DNA from: JAHIYG01 sp041306075
GTDB lineage: Archaea > Altiarchaeota > Altiarchaeia > IMC4 > SCGC-AAA252-I15
Reading direction: 5' to 3'
Assembly (NCBI GenBank): GCA_041306075.1
Contig: JBFYKH010000047.1
Coordinates: forward strand, 1-15,991
DNA length: 15,991 nucleotides
Each line of letters begins with the position of its first letter. Within the stretch, counting starts at the first letter, position 1. Positions 1 through 6,331 of the stretch are shown here, one piece after another. Both the position numbers and the translations under genes were made by a program. The notes under the pieces are model-generated. The model saw only the letters and a program-made list of their open reading frames with translations, did no database searches and was not told the DNA's origin.

Positions 1-1191
1 TACGTTTATCGAGCAGTTCGCGTAGGATGTGACGCTCGAGTTGATGGGGTAGCCGGTGGCGTTCGTGTAGTTTGAGTGGAATGTGACGCTGTCTCCGATG
101 AACCGGGCGGACCCGGCCCACGGCTTCGCCTCGTCCGCCTGGTCCCATATGTCCATGAACGTGAGGTTGTAGAACGTCTGGCTGCCGAGGTAGTAGGTGC
201 CAGCGCTGCCGGCGCGGGAGGCTATGCTGCAGCCTGTGCCGCTTGAGCCCGCGGCGCCGGAGCCTGTGCTTTGCTGGAGGCTGGAGTTCGAGAGGGAATT
301 CTGGATTATCGCGATTCTGCCCCCGCCTCCCCCGCCTCCCCCGCAACGGTCGTTTTGTCCCGTGCCCCCGGTTATGCTGCCCCCAGCGGCCCCTGCGGCA
401 TGCAGCACGGCGCCGGATACGTTCACCCTCTTGGCGATGAGTATTATGTGTCCTCCTGAGCCGCCGCCTCCGGCGCCATCGTCTCCGGAAGGTGACGAAG
501 TCTGCCCGCCCACAGTGCCGTTCACGTCTATTCTCCCGAACACATTGATTTCTCCTGGGCCGGCGTATACCTTCAATCCGCCGCCTCCGGCGCTTCCGTT
601 GCGTTGCGCGTCGCCGGCGCCTCCGCCGCCTCCTGAGCCTATGTAGAGGGTTGTGTCTGAAGCAGACCCGTATGTCGTGCCGTTGACTCCGCCGTAGGCG
701 TATCCACCCGTCCTGCCTGCGCCGTCTCCGCCTATGCCCCCGAATCCGCCGCCGGCTCCGCCTGCGGCATAGGCGGCGCTATATTTCCAGCCTCCGCCGC
801 CTCCGCCGCCGTTGTTGGCGTTGCTTGCGATGCCCACATTCTTGGTTTCGCCGTCGGTCCCTGCGAAGCCGACGGCATAGGTGGCGAACTGGGCCCTCCC
901 CCCCATGCCCCCGGAGCCGTTCCCGACGACCTTCCCTCCCGGGAGGACGGTGAAGTTTCCGCCTTCGCCGAGGTCCAGGTAGACCCAGCCGGTGTTGTCA
1001 GGGTCGCTCTCGCTGAATGAGCAGATGGTCAGGGTGCCCGTCGAGTTGACGATGACGGCGTTATAGGAGTTGTTGTAGCCGCATAACGTCATCGTCGTGT
1101 TGATTTGCAGGGTAGCCGCCGACGAGGGATTCGAAAGCAAAGCTAAGGCTAACGCGGCCGCCAACACTGTCCTCTGGGCGTCTACCCTCAT
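1..1191 (-). CDS. Glycine-rich secreted surface protein, N-terminal part (3' end outside window)
   Basis: Reading the minus strand from the ATG at 1191 gives 397 codons with no stop up to the window edge. The first 25 or so residues form a signal-peptide-like segment: Arg near the start, then an Ala/Leu core, ending in SSAA. After it come a β-rich stretch and a long glycine-rich section with many GGGGG runs, including a glycine run followed by RIAI (codons near 300-345). I count 15 N-glycosylation sequons (NTT, NNS, NST, NGT and others), which suggests an exported, glycosylated cell-surface or adhesin-like protein. There are only a few Cys residues. Glycine-rich segments of this kind are common in very large archaeal surface proteins, and I infer the missing part carries further β domains. 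No TATA box is obvious about 28 bp upstream; only an A-rich stretch precedes the start. Specific function unknown. Confidence 0.8.
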   Translation of the reverse strand, partial: MRVDAQRTVLAAALALALLSNPSSAATLQINTTMTLCGYNNSYNAVIVNSTGTLTICSFSESDPDNTGWVYLDLGEGGNFTVLPGGKVVGNGSGGMGGRAQFATYAVGFAGTDGETKNVGIASNANNGGGGGGGWKYSAAYAAGGAGGGFGGIGGDGAGRTGGYAYGGVNGTTYGSASDTTLYIGSGGGGGAGDAQRNGSAGGGGLKVYAGPGEINVFGRIDVNGTVGGQTSSPSGDDGAGGGGSGGHIILIAKRVNVSGAVLHAAGAAGGSITGGTGQNDRCGGGGGGGGRIAIIQNSLSNSSLQQSTGSGAAGSSGTGCSIASRAGSAGTYYLGSQTFYNLTFMDIWDQADEAKPWAGSARFIGDSVTFHSNYTNATGYPINSSVTSYANCSINV

Positions 1192-1211
1192 TTTATTTTT
1201 TGTTTTGGTGT

Positions 1212-1320
1212 GTGGTTGGAGCCAGCCCTGGGTTGGAGCATAGCGGGCGTGGAGGATGGCCTATCCTGAGACAGAGTATAGGACTAGCTGTCGTCTGGTC
1301 AGCCAACTCGCTCCAACCAC
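1212..1320. repeat. Inverted repeat GTGGTTGGAGC / GCTCCAACCAC with extra half-sites
   Basis: A perfect 11-bp inverted repeat occupies 1212-1222 and 1310-1320, separated by 87 bp. The core GGTTGGAGC occurs again in direct orientation at 1231-1239, and CTCCAACCA appears at 1437-1445. It lies just upstream of the surface-protein start at 1191 (minus strand), so it could be an operator or a structured leader. It could also be a remnant of decayed DNA. Confidence 0.45.
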
Positions 1321-1660
1321 AAGTAGTAATGGGCTGTTGGCAATATAAGCCGTGTAAAACCCCGAAAGATGCCTTTCACGGGCAGGGTACAATGTTTAAC
1401 CATGTCTTGTTGGGTGGGGTGTCGGCGCGGAGGCTCCTCCAACCAGTGGCACCCCCCGTGGGGTTGATAATCCAGCCCATGCCCTCGCCTGTATGGGGGA
1501 GCCGGCCTGGCTTGGGAAACGGCTTAAGTGCGCCTTAAACGTTTGGAGTGTGACCCCGCTTAGCTTGCCCTCAGCATGCCTGCCATGAACAGCGGCCGCC
1601 TGTGCTCTTCGATTGTCCCGGGTTGGGGGAGTATCAGCCTGGCCGCGCCCAAGAAGCCCT

Positions 1661-1708
1661 TGCATTTTGGCGAATCCATTTGACTAAATGATGTGCATTT
1701 TGGCGAAT
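1661..1708. repeat. 15-bp direct repeat TGCATTTTGGCGAAT, 33-bp period
   Basis: Identical 15-base copies lie at 1661-1675 and 1694-1708. Two shorter ATTCGGCG relatives follow within about 85 bp (1761-1768 and 1793-1800). They lie downstream, on the minus strand, of the ATPase-like remnant. This could be a regulator site left from a lost gene or an insertion scar; its role cannot be told from sequence. Confidence 0.55.
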
Positions 1709-1772
1709 ACGTGCTTCTATCGACTGTGCCGAGGTGAAAGGTTCGCAGTAACATAGGCTTATTCGGCGGGAT

Positions 1773-1910
1773 TCAATAGTTTAGGCGTATCCATTCGGCG
1801 AGTACCTGGCCCGCCAGGGTGTATCGGCCTCCTTGGGTTTTTTCTAGGTAGCCTTTCTCTTCCAGTTACCGGATGTATTCCCTACCATGGCTGCGGAAGC
1901 GCTCCCGGGA
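1773..1910 (-). pseudogene. Decayed C-terminal winged-helix fragment, archaeal AAA ATPase-like
   Basis: In a minus-strand frame different from the reductase, 1910-1869 reads SRERFRSHGREYIR, then a TAA stop. It continues LEEKGYLEKT, QGGRY and TLAGQVLAEWIRLNY before a TGA at 1775-1773. The helix, then LEEKGYL, then a β-wing (RYTLA), then VLAEWIR order resembles the C-terminal winged-helix tail of archaeal ATPases of the Arch_ATPase/DUF234 type, where DPVLAEWLR-like endings are usual. Only the tail is left and it carries an internal stop, so it is a remnant. It overlaps the last residues of the reductase gene in another frame. The family assignment is from memory of the motif; another winged-helix protein is possible. 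Confidence 0.4.
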
Positions 1911-2995
1911 CACATTATGTCCGCGAGAAGCCACGGCAGGTTCATCGCCAGCTCCGCCGTGAACCTGGGGTTCCCGAGCATGCTCCGGGTCGTCTTCCAG
2001 GCGTCGTCCATGTCCCCGCCATCCCTGAGGGTTCCGGCCGAGGAGTTGACTATCCTCAGGAACCGGTTTTTGCCGCGGTCGCTGAGCCTCGCGAGCATCC
2101 GGTGTATCATGAGGTGGAGCCTGAGGTCCCTGCCGATTTCCCGCCTCCAGAGCAGGTCGTAGTCCGGCGCCGTCGCATGCCTCGCGGCGAGGGCGCCGAG
2201 GACTATGCCGCCGCCGGTCGTCGCCTTCACATGGCCTGCGGCGTCGCCGACGAGGGCTATGTTCCCGTGCACTGTCCTGAGGCCGGGGTCGTGGACGGGT
2301 ATGACGCCGAAGGTCTCGGAATGCCGCCTGTCCGACTTCAGGCGTCCCGCCAGCTTCAGCTTCCGGACGAATGCGTCCAGGCTCGGCCGCGGGTTACCTT
2401 TGGCGCAGAGGCCGACGCGGGCGCGGTCGCCGACGGGTATCACCCACGCGAAGAATTCCGGGACTATGAAGTGGAGTTCCACGAAGTCTGGGGCGCATTC
2501 GACGTCGAGCTCGTATTGGCCGCCGACCAGGCACTCCCTTGGCCGGGGAATATCCTCGCGGGCCTGGAGGGTGTAGTCGGAGCCTGTCGCGAGGATTATC
2601 CTGTCTGCCTCCACCCTGCCGCCGGATGCGAGGGCCGCCCCGGCCTTCAGGGAGGTGACGCGGTCGTCAATGTACTCGGCCCCCTGCGCAACGGCCATGT
2701 TGAGGAGGTGGTTGTCGAAAGCGAGCCTGTCCACGGCGTAGGCCATGGTCCGTCCGCCGTCCACCAGGGTCTCCGAGCCGTCCGGGGATATCAGCTTCGC
2801 GCCCCGGACCTTGTTGAGTACGTAGCCGCCCGGCCTGACCCCGAGCTTCGAGAGGCCGTTGAGGCTTATGAGGCCTGCGCACTGGACGCGCCTTTTTGAG
2901 GGCCCGATTATGGCGACTTCCCCGGCCTGGGCCGCGTGCATGGCCGCGTAGCATCCCGCCGGGCCGTTCCCGACTACGGCAGCCTTGCGCCTCAT
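1844..2995 (-). CDS. Geranylgeranyl reductase family FAD-dependent oxidoreductase
   Basis: The product has 383 residues. An N-terminal Rossmann FAD-binding motif, GNGPAGCYAA, lies at residues 9-18. A conserved Cys in QCAGL follows at 38-42, and the second FAD motif VGDAAGHVKATTGGGI spans about 249-264. Length and motif order fit the family that saturates the geranylgeranyl chains of archaeal membrane lipids, acting at the membrane surface. Related flavoproteins with other substrates share these motifs, so the exact substrate is uncertain. The ATG at 2995 overlaps the upstream gene's stop (ATGA), which implies translational coupling in a purA / coiled-coil / reductase operon. The last 12 or so residues (GNTSGNWKRKAT) are read through the ATPase-like remnant in another frame, so the natural C-terminus was probably altered. 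Confidence 0.88.
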   Translation of the reverse strand: MRRKAAVVGNGPAGCYAAMHAAQAGEVAIIGPSKRRVQCAGLISLNGLSKLGVRPGGYVLNKVRGAKLISPDGSETLVDGGRTMAYAVDRLAFDNHLLNMAVAQGAEYIDDRVTSLKAGAALASGGRVEADRIILATGSDYTLQAREDIPRPRECLVGGQYELDVECAPDFVELHFIVPEFFAWVIPVGDRARVGLCAKGNPRPSLDAFVRKLKLAGRLKSDRRHSETFGVIPVHDPGLRTVHGNIALVGDAAGHVKATTGGGIVLGALAARHATAPDYDLLWRREIGRDLRLHLMIHRMLARLSDRGKNRFLRIVNSSAGTLRDGGDMDDAWKTTRSMLGNPRFTAELAMNLPWLLADIMCPGSASAAMVGNTSGNWKRKAT

Positions 2996-3648
2996 CTTCC
3001 GCGTATCATCTTCTCGGAGGCGACTATGGTCTTGTCCCTGAGCCCGTCTACTTGGACGTAGCCGCGCTTCTCGAGGGCGTCGCCCCAGGCGAGCACCTGC
3101 TCAGGCTGGACGTCGAGGAGGAGGGCGGCGTCGTAGACCTTGACCCGCTGCATCCGCCTGATGAGCTGTATGAAGTCCTTCACCGTCTTAGGCTCCCGCC
3201 TCCTCTGCGGCTGCTGGACTTGCGGCTTCGCCTGCGGGACCGTGGCGAACAGCACGTCCAGGTCCTCGTCCGACGGTATCCCGGACATCCCGAACCGCTG
3301 GCCGGGGGCCGCCGGCTCCTCCCGGGCTGGGGGCGCTTCCGCCGCCGTCTTCGCGAGCCTCGCTAACTCTTTCGCCTGCTCCTCTGCCTTGGATTCCAGG
3401 TTCCTTATGTTCTCCACAGCGAATGCGAGCTCCTTCTCCTTCGCCTGCCGCTTCGCCGCCTCCTCCTCGGCCAGCTTCCTCTGCTTGAGGAGGTGGTAGG
3501 TGAGCGTCTCCATCTGCTGCCGCTGTATGACGGAGGCGAGGGTCTCGGGCGGTATCGTGCCGATGGCCTTGTTCTGCCAGAACGCAAGCTCCTCCTCAAG
3601 GCGCCTCACACGCTCCCGCTCGAGGTTCAGCTCAGCTTCGATGTCCAT
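2992..3648 (-). CDS. Coiled-coil protein with C-terminal winged-helix-like domain, function unknown
   Basis: The product has 218 residues and I do not recognise a named family. Residues 1-26 and about 52-104 are highly charged Glu/Lys/Arg/Ala helix with coiled-coil character. A Pro/Ala/Gln-rich linker covers about 105-152. The C-terminal part (about 154-212) is a compact charged segment with a helix (VKDFIQLIRRMQRV), a helix-turn-helix-like stretch (DAALLLDVQPEQVLAWGDALEKRGY) and a short β-wing (VQVDGLRDKTIVA). That suggests a DNA-binding or protein-binding winged helix. There is no signal peptide or membrane segment. It overlaps purA by 17 bp upstream and the reductase by 4 bp downstream, so it is made from the same transcript. 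A regulatory or scaffolding role is possible but unproven. Confidence 0.75.
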   Translation of the reverse strand: MDIEAELNLERERVRRLEEELAFWQNKAIGTIPPETLASVIQRQQMETLTYHLLKQRKLAEEEAAKRQAKEKELAFAVENIRNLESKAEEQAKELARLAKTAAEAPPAREEPAAPGQRFGMSGIPSDEDLDVLFATVPQAKPQVQQPQRRREPKTVKDFIQLIRRMQRVKVYDAALLLDVQPEQVLAWGDALEKRGYVQVDGLRDKTIVASEKMIRGR

Positions 3649-4714
3649 CCCTTAGGTCCACTATGTCGTATACGTCGGGGCCCGTCGATATCAGGGTCGC
3701 CTTCACGCCGACCTTCTCCTCTATGCCCTTCACGTGGGCGAGCGCCTCCGCGGAGAGGTCCTTCCTCTTCCTCGCCCCCGCGCATTCGGGGAACAGCTTG
3801 TCAATGCATGTGACGACTATCTGCGTGGCGCCGTTGACGCGGGCGGAGTACCGGGCCAGGTCATAGTCGAAGGAGCCTATCTTCCGGGGCCTCCCGGTGA
3901 CGGTGCCGACTTCGCCGAGGTACTGTGCTATCATCTGGTTTCCTGTGCCCTGGCAGCCCTTCTCCCTCGCCTTCCCGAGTATCCGGGTCCAGACCGGGCT
4001 CGCCCTTATCTCCTCGTCGGTCAGGTATTTCACGTACGGGTCCTCGCCGACCCGGCTCATGTAGGCCTTGTATATGACGTAGACGTCGTCCACCCGGGTG
4101 GGGCCGACGCCGACGTCGGCGGCGGCCGACGAGGCCGACGTGTCCTTGCTAGTCACGTACGGGTAGTTGCCGTAGTAGAGCGAGAGGCCGAATCCCTGGC
4201 TCGCCTCGATGAGGACTTCGCCGCCCGCGTCTATGGCGTCGTTCACAGCAATCGGGACGTCGGCGAGGTAGTCCTTCAGCTCCGGGAAGTCCTTCGCGAG
4301 CCTCGCGACCCGGTTCACCCGGGCTGCGTTCGCTGGGCCGCACCCGGACCCTGTAGTGCCTATCTTCCTGCTGTTCTCGGAAACGTCGGCGCGCCGGTGC
4401 TCGTCCTCTATGACGACGCAACGCCGGTCCACGGAAACCCTGCCCTTCACGCCGGTCTCCTCCACCTCCTTCAGGAGCGTCTTTATGTCGACGAGGACGC
4501 CGGCTCCGATGACGAGGTGGCTCGTCGGGTTCACGAACCCGCACGTTATCATCCTGAGGCCGTACTTACGGCCGCCGTGCACGACAGTGTGCCCGGCGTT
4601 GGGCCCGACCCCGGCCCGGCCGATGACGGCCGGGTCGTCCTTCAAAGCGAGATACGATACGACCTTCCCCTTGCCCTCGTCGCCGTAATGTCCTCCAACC
4701 ACAATAGACGTCAT
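3632..4714 (-). CDS. purA: Adenylosuccinate synthetase (archaeal short form)
   Basis: This enzyme makes adenylosuccinate from IMP, aspartate and GTP, the first step of the AMP branch of purine synthesis, in the cytosol. Visible signatures are the GTP loop GDEGKGKV at residues 11-18, GRAGVGPNAGHTVV at 32-45, GTTGSGCGPA at 119-128, EASQGFGLSLYYGNYP at 170-185 followed by VTSKDTSAS, and GTVTGRPRKIGSFD near the C-terminus. At 360 residues it matches the short archaeal form (about 340) rather than the roughly 430-residue bacterial form. The frame is open further upstream, but the ATG at 4714 puts the product start directly before the conserved SIVVGGHYGDEGK region and just downstream of TATA-like DNA, so I chose it. 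It is the first gene of a three-gene minus-strand operon. Confidence 0.95.
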   Translation of the reverse strand: MTSIVVGGHYGDEGKGKVVSYLALKDDPAVIGRAGVGPNAGHTVVHGGRKYGLRMITCGFVNPTSHLVIGAGVLVDIKTLLKEVEETGVKGRVSVDRRCVVIEDEHRRADVSENSRKIGTTGSGCGPANAARVNRVARLAKDFPELKDYLADVPIAVNDAIDAGGEVLIEASQGFGLSLYYGNYPYVTSKDTSASSAAADVGVGPTRVDDVYVIYKAYMSRVGEDPYVKYLTDEEIRASPVWTRILGKAREKGCQGTGNQMIAQYLGEVGTVTGRPRKIGSFDYDLARYSARVNGATQIVVTCIDKLFPECAGARKRKDLSAEALAHVKGIEEKVGVKATLISTGPDVYDIVDLRDGHRS

Positions 4715-4730
4715 CTCAACACCGATGGGA

Positions 4731-4756
4731 GTTAATATTGAATGGATATTATTAAC
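4731..4756. promoter_or_regulatory. Interlocked divergent TATA boxes (purA and translin gene)
   Basis: The 46-bp gap between the two starts holds GTTAATATTG (4731-4740) and GATATTATTAAC (4745-4756). The first is centred about 25-28 bp before the plus-strand ATG doublet at 4761/4764, as expected for a leaderless message. The second would give the minus-strand purA transcript a leader of about 10 nt. Assignment to each direction is inferred from spacing only. Confidence 0.6.
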
Positions 4757-4760
4757 TTCC

Positions 4761-5342
4761 ATGATGCTCGACCCCAGGGAGAAGGAGGCTATACGGAAGG
4801 ACCTTGACGCGCTAAGCCGGGGACGCATAGAGGTGATGAAGCAGGGCAGGGAGGTCGTGAAGGCCAGCAAGGAGCTGATATACAGCCTCCACCGGGGGGA
4901 GATGGAAGCCGCGGGGTTATGCCTCGGAAGGATTACGGAGGCTAGGAGGAGGCTGGACGCTCTCGCGAACACGCCGCGGCTGAGGGCATACCACCCCTAC
5001 CAGAACGCGGTCCAGGAGCACGTGGAGGCCGCGGCATACCATTCCGTCGTCGCGAGGGGGCGCATCCCCTCCCGCGCGGCACTGAAGGCCGACACCGAAA
5101 CCTATCTCGGCGGCCTGTCGGACCTCACCGGGGAGCTCGCCAGGAAGGGCGTCGACGACATGATACACGGGAGGTACGCCCACGCCGCCGCGATGAAGGA
5201 CGTGGTGGAGGAGATATACGGGCTCATACTCAGCCTCGACTTCGACGGCGGCGAGGCGAGGAGGAAGTCGGACGCGGTGAAATGGAATCTCGCGAAGCTC
5301 GAGGACCTCGTGTGCGACGCGAAGATTAGGGGGCATTTTTAA
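4761..5342 (+). CDS. Translin-family nucleic-acid-binding protein
   Basis: The product has 193 residues and is almost wholly α-helical. Family-typical features are an early charged helix ending in YSLHRGEME, an AYHPYQNAVQEHVEAAAYH helix in the middle, the YLGGLSDLTGELARK motif, VVEEIYGLILSLDF, and a C-terminal ARRKSDAVKWNLAKLEDLVCD helix. Translins form ring-shaped oligomers that bind single-stranded RNA or DNA, and eukaryotic translin-TRAX has RNase activity. The archaeal role is not well settled. The open frame begins at 4725, but those extra residues would overlap the TATA box. The ATG doublet at 4761/4764 sits about 25-28 bp after the TATA centre, so a leaderless start there is preferred. 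It is transcribed divergently from purA. Confidence 0.82.
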   Translation: MMLDPREKEAIRKDLDALSRGRIEVMKQGREVVKASKELIYSLHRGEMEAAGLCLGRITEARRRLDALANTPRLRAYHPYQNAVQEHVEAAAYHSVVARGRIPSRAALKADTETYLGGLSDLTGELARKGVDDMIHGRYAHAAAMKDVVEEIYGLILSLDFDGGEARRKSDAVKWNLAKLEDLVCDAKIRGHF

Positions 5343-5343
5343 T
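5336..5343 (+). promoter_or_regulatory. TATA-like box for the lipoprotein gene
   Basis: TTTTTAAT is centred about 25 bp upstream of the ATG at 5365 and overlaps the stop codon of the translin gene. Spacing fits a leaderless archaeal transcript. Confidence 0.5.
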
Positions 5344-5364
5344 GTTGTTTCTCCAATCTCTGAT

Positions 5365-6030
5365 ATGGCGAATTATGTGAAGTGCTCGGGCCTGTTGTTT
5401 GTTGCTTGCGCGTTGATGTTCAGCGGATGCGTCTCCGTCAGTGACGCGGGCCAGTCTGGCGACAGCGTCGTGTGCAACAAGCCTTACATCAGGCTGGGGG
5501 CGGGATGCTGCCTCGACAGGGACGGCAGTGGCGTTTGCGACAGCGACGAGAGCGCCCCCGCGACACAGGCGCCGACGACTTCATCGTATGCGGCGGCCCC
5601 CGCCACCGTCCCGGCGACGCCCGCCACGGAGGCGGCGACGGAGACGACGCAGGCGCCCACGACCACGCTGCCCGCCACCACGGCCGCGCCCACGACCACC
5701 GAGGCGACAACGACGACGGAGGCTGAGCCGACGACCACGACGGCTGCCGCGCCTGCCACCACGACGACTGTGGCTTCCACGACGACCACGTCGACGACGC
5801 TGTCGGCTGGGCCTTCGCACATGGCGTGCGTCGGATTCTCGTGCAAGAGGGTGAGCGGCTTCGGAGTCAACTCGTGCGCGAGCAACATCGACTGCATGTT
5901 CCACAAGACCACCACGACGACTGTGAAGTACCCGACGCTGACGTCCCTCACGTTCACGGCGACCATACCGAAGGTGACCCTGACCTCCCTCACCGTGCCG
6001 CAATTCGAGATTCCGGAGGGGGAGTTCTGA
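5365..6030 (+). CDS. Putative lipoprotein with EF-hand-like Cys motif and Thr-rich stalk
   Basis: The product has 221 residues. Residues 1-21 form a signal segment ending in a lipobox-like FSGC, with Cys22 as the probable lipid anchor. A compact motif follows at 37-62 (CNKPYIRLGAGCCLD, then DRDGSGVCDSDE). Its Asp spacing resembles a calcium-binding EF-hand or dockerin loop, with flanking Cys for disulfides. Residues 64-148 are a Thr/Ala/Pro stalk, a likely O-glycosylated spacer. A second Cys-rich motif lies at about 153-177 (MACVGFSCKRVSG, then NSCASNIDC), followed by a β-prone tail that repeats TLTSLT. The first Cys motif recurs in extracellular proteins of several archaeal lineages, by my recollection. 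I infer a cell-surface anchored protein; binding partner unknown. Confidence 0.8.
   Translation: MANYVKCSGLLFVACALMFSGCVSVSDAGQSGDSVVCNKPYIRLGAGCCLDRDGSGVCDSDESAPATQAPTTSSYAAAPATVPATPATEAATETTQAPTTTLPATTAAPTTTEATTTTEAEPTTTTAAAPATTTTVASTTTTSTTLSAGPSHMACVGFSCKRVSGFGVNSCASNIDCMFHKTTTTTVKYPTLTSLTFTATIPKVTLTSLTVPQFEIPEGEF
5554..5808 (+). repeat. Low-complexity Thr/Ala/Pro-coding tract
   Basis: Irregular repeats of ACG/ACC/GCC/CCC codons encode the Thr-rich stalk (residues 64-148) of the lipoprotein. The tract is prone to slippage and length change, which would alter stalk length. It also creates long, meaningless open frames on both strands. Confidence 0.8.
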
Positions 6031-6043
6031 AGGGGGCCCAGGG

Positions 6044-6086
6044 TTTTTAATCGCAGCCTCGTAATCTAATCGCCAAGCGGTGGTCA
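6044..6086 (+). promoter_or_regulatory. purSLQ promoter and ribosome binding site
   Basis: A TATA-like TTTTTAAT at 6044-6051 predicts transcription from around 6074. That leaves a leader of roughly 14 nt containing GGTGGTCA (6079-6086), a partial match to the archaeal Shine-Dalgarno GGTGATC, just before the purS ATG. Confidence 0.55.
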
Positions 6087-6087
6087 G

Positions 6088-6330
6088 ATGGAGTACGTCG
6101 TCGAGGTCCGGGTCGAGCTGAAGAAGGGCGCTTTGGATGCGGAGGGCGAGACCGTAGAGAAGAGCCTAGCGCTCCTCGGCTATTCTGTCAGGAGGGTGGA
6201 CACCGTCAAGGTCTACCGGCTCACGGTGGAGGCGAAGTCCAGGAAGGATGCGAAGGGCATAGTCGAGGCTGCCGCAAGGCGCCTCCTGGCTAACCCGGTC
6301 ATACAGGAGTACGCGGTGACGGTGGTGTAG
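6088..6330 (+). CDS. purS: Phosphoribosylformylglycinamidine synthase subunit PurS
   Basis: This is a small structural subunit of FGAM synthase that bridges PurL and PurQ and is needed for ammonia channelling between them. The product has 80 residues, the normal size. It opens with a β-strand (YVVEVRVELK) and the family's LDAEGETVEKSLALLGYSV motif (residues 16-34). A second β-strand (VKVYRLTVEA) and a helix with the conserved RRLLANPVIQEYAV ending follow. It is the first gene of the purS-purL-purQ operon, with a 1-bp gap to purL. Confidence 0.95.
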   Translation: MEYVVEVRVELKKGALDAEGETVEKSLALLGYSVRRVDTVKVYRLTVEAKSRKDAKGIVEAAARRLLANPVIQEYAVTVV

Positions 6331-6331
6331 C

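Larger units (their letters stand above)
1192..1772. other. Intergenic stretch without a supported gene
   Basis: No open frame here looks coding. The frames on either strand (for example 1200-1538 on +) lack the strong GC third-position bias of the neighbouring genes, and their translations show no domain-like composition. The stretch contains several GGTTGGAG/CTCCAACC elements, a 15-bp direct repeat, and, just beyond it, a decayed ATPase-like tail. I looked for tRNA T-loops, SRP RNA and RNase P RNA signature motifs and found none. It may be the decayed site of a former gene or insertion, or may encode an unrecognised RNA. Confidence 0.5.

Noticed and set aside
1200..1538. 112-residue plus-strand open frame in the gene-free stretch
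   Set aside because: It lacks the GC-rich third positions of real genes here, the product is not domain-like, and no promoter or ribosome site precedes it.
1200..1560. Possible RNase P RNA or SRP RNA gene
   Set aside because: The hallmark conserved motifs of either RNA were not found on either strand, despite the inverted repeat.
1396..1754. Two minus-strand open frames (1396-1665 and 1560-1754)
   Set aside because: They overlap each other and the direct repeats, have odd composition and no recognisable motif.
2102..2899. 265-residue plus-strand open frame opposite the reductase
   Set aside because: Antisense shadow caused by GC-rich codons; the minus-strand protein has clear FAD motifs.
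3734..4735. 333-residue plus-strand frame opposite purA
   Set aside because: Antisense shadow of a certain gene, with low-complexity Val/Asp/Ala/Arg composition.
4725..4760. Longer N-terminus for the translin gene from the ATG at 4725
   Set aside because: The extra codons run through the TATA-like box, and the family homology begins after the ATG doublet.
5560..5800. CRISPR-like or tandem repeat array
   Set aside because: The repetition is irregular codon-level low complexity inside a coding frame, without repeat-spacer structure.
5441..6003. Several Arg-, Val- or Pro-rich frames over the Thr-rich tract
   Set aside because: They arise from the repeated ACG/ACC/GCC codons of the lipoprotein and have no independent support.
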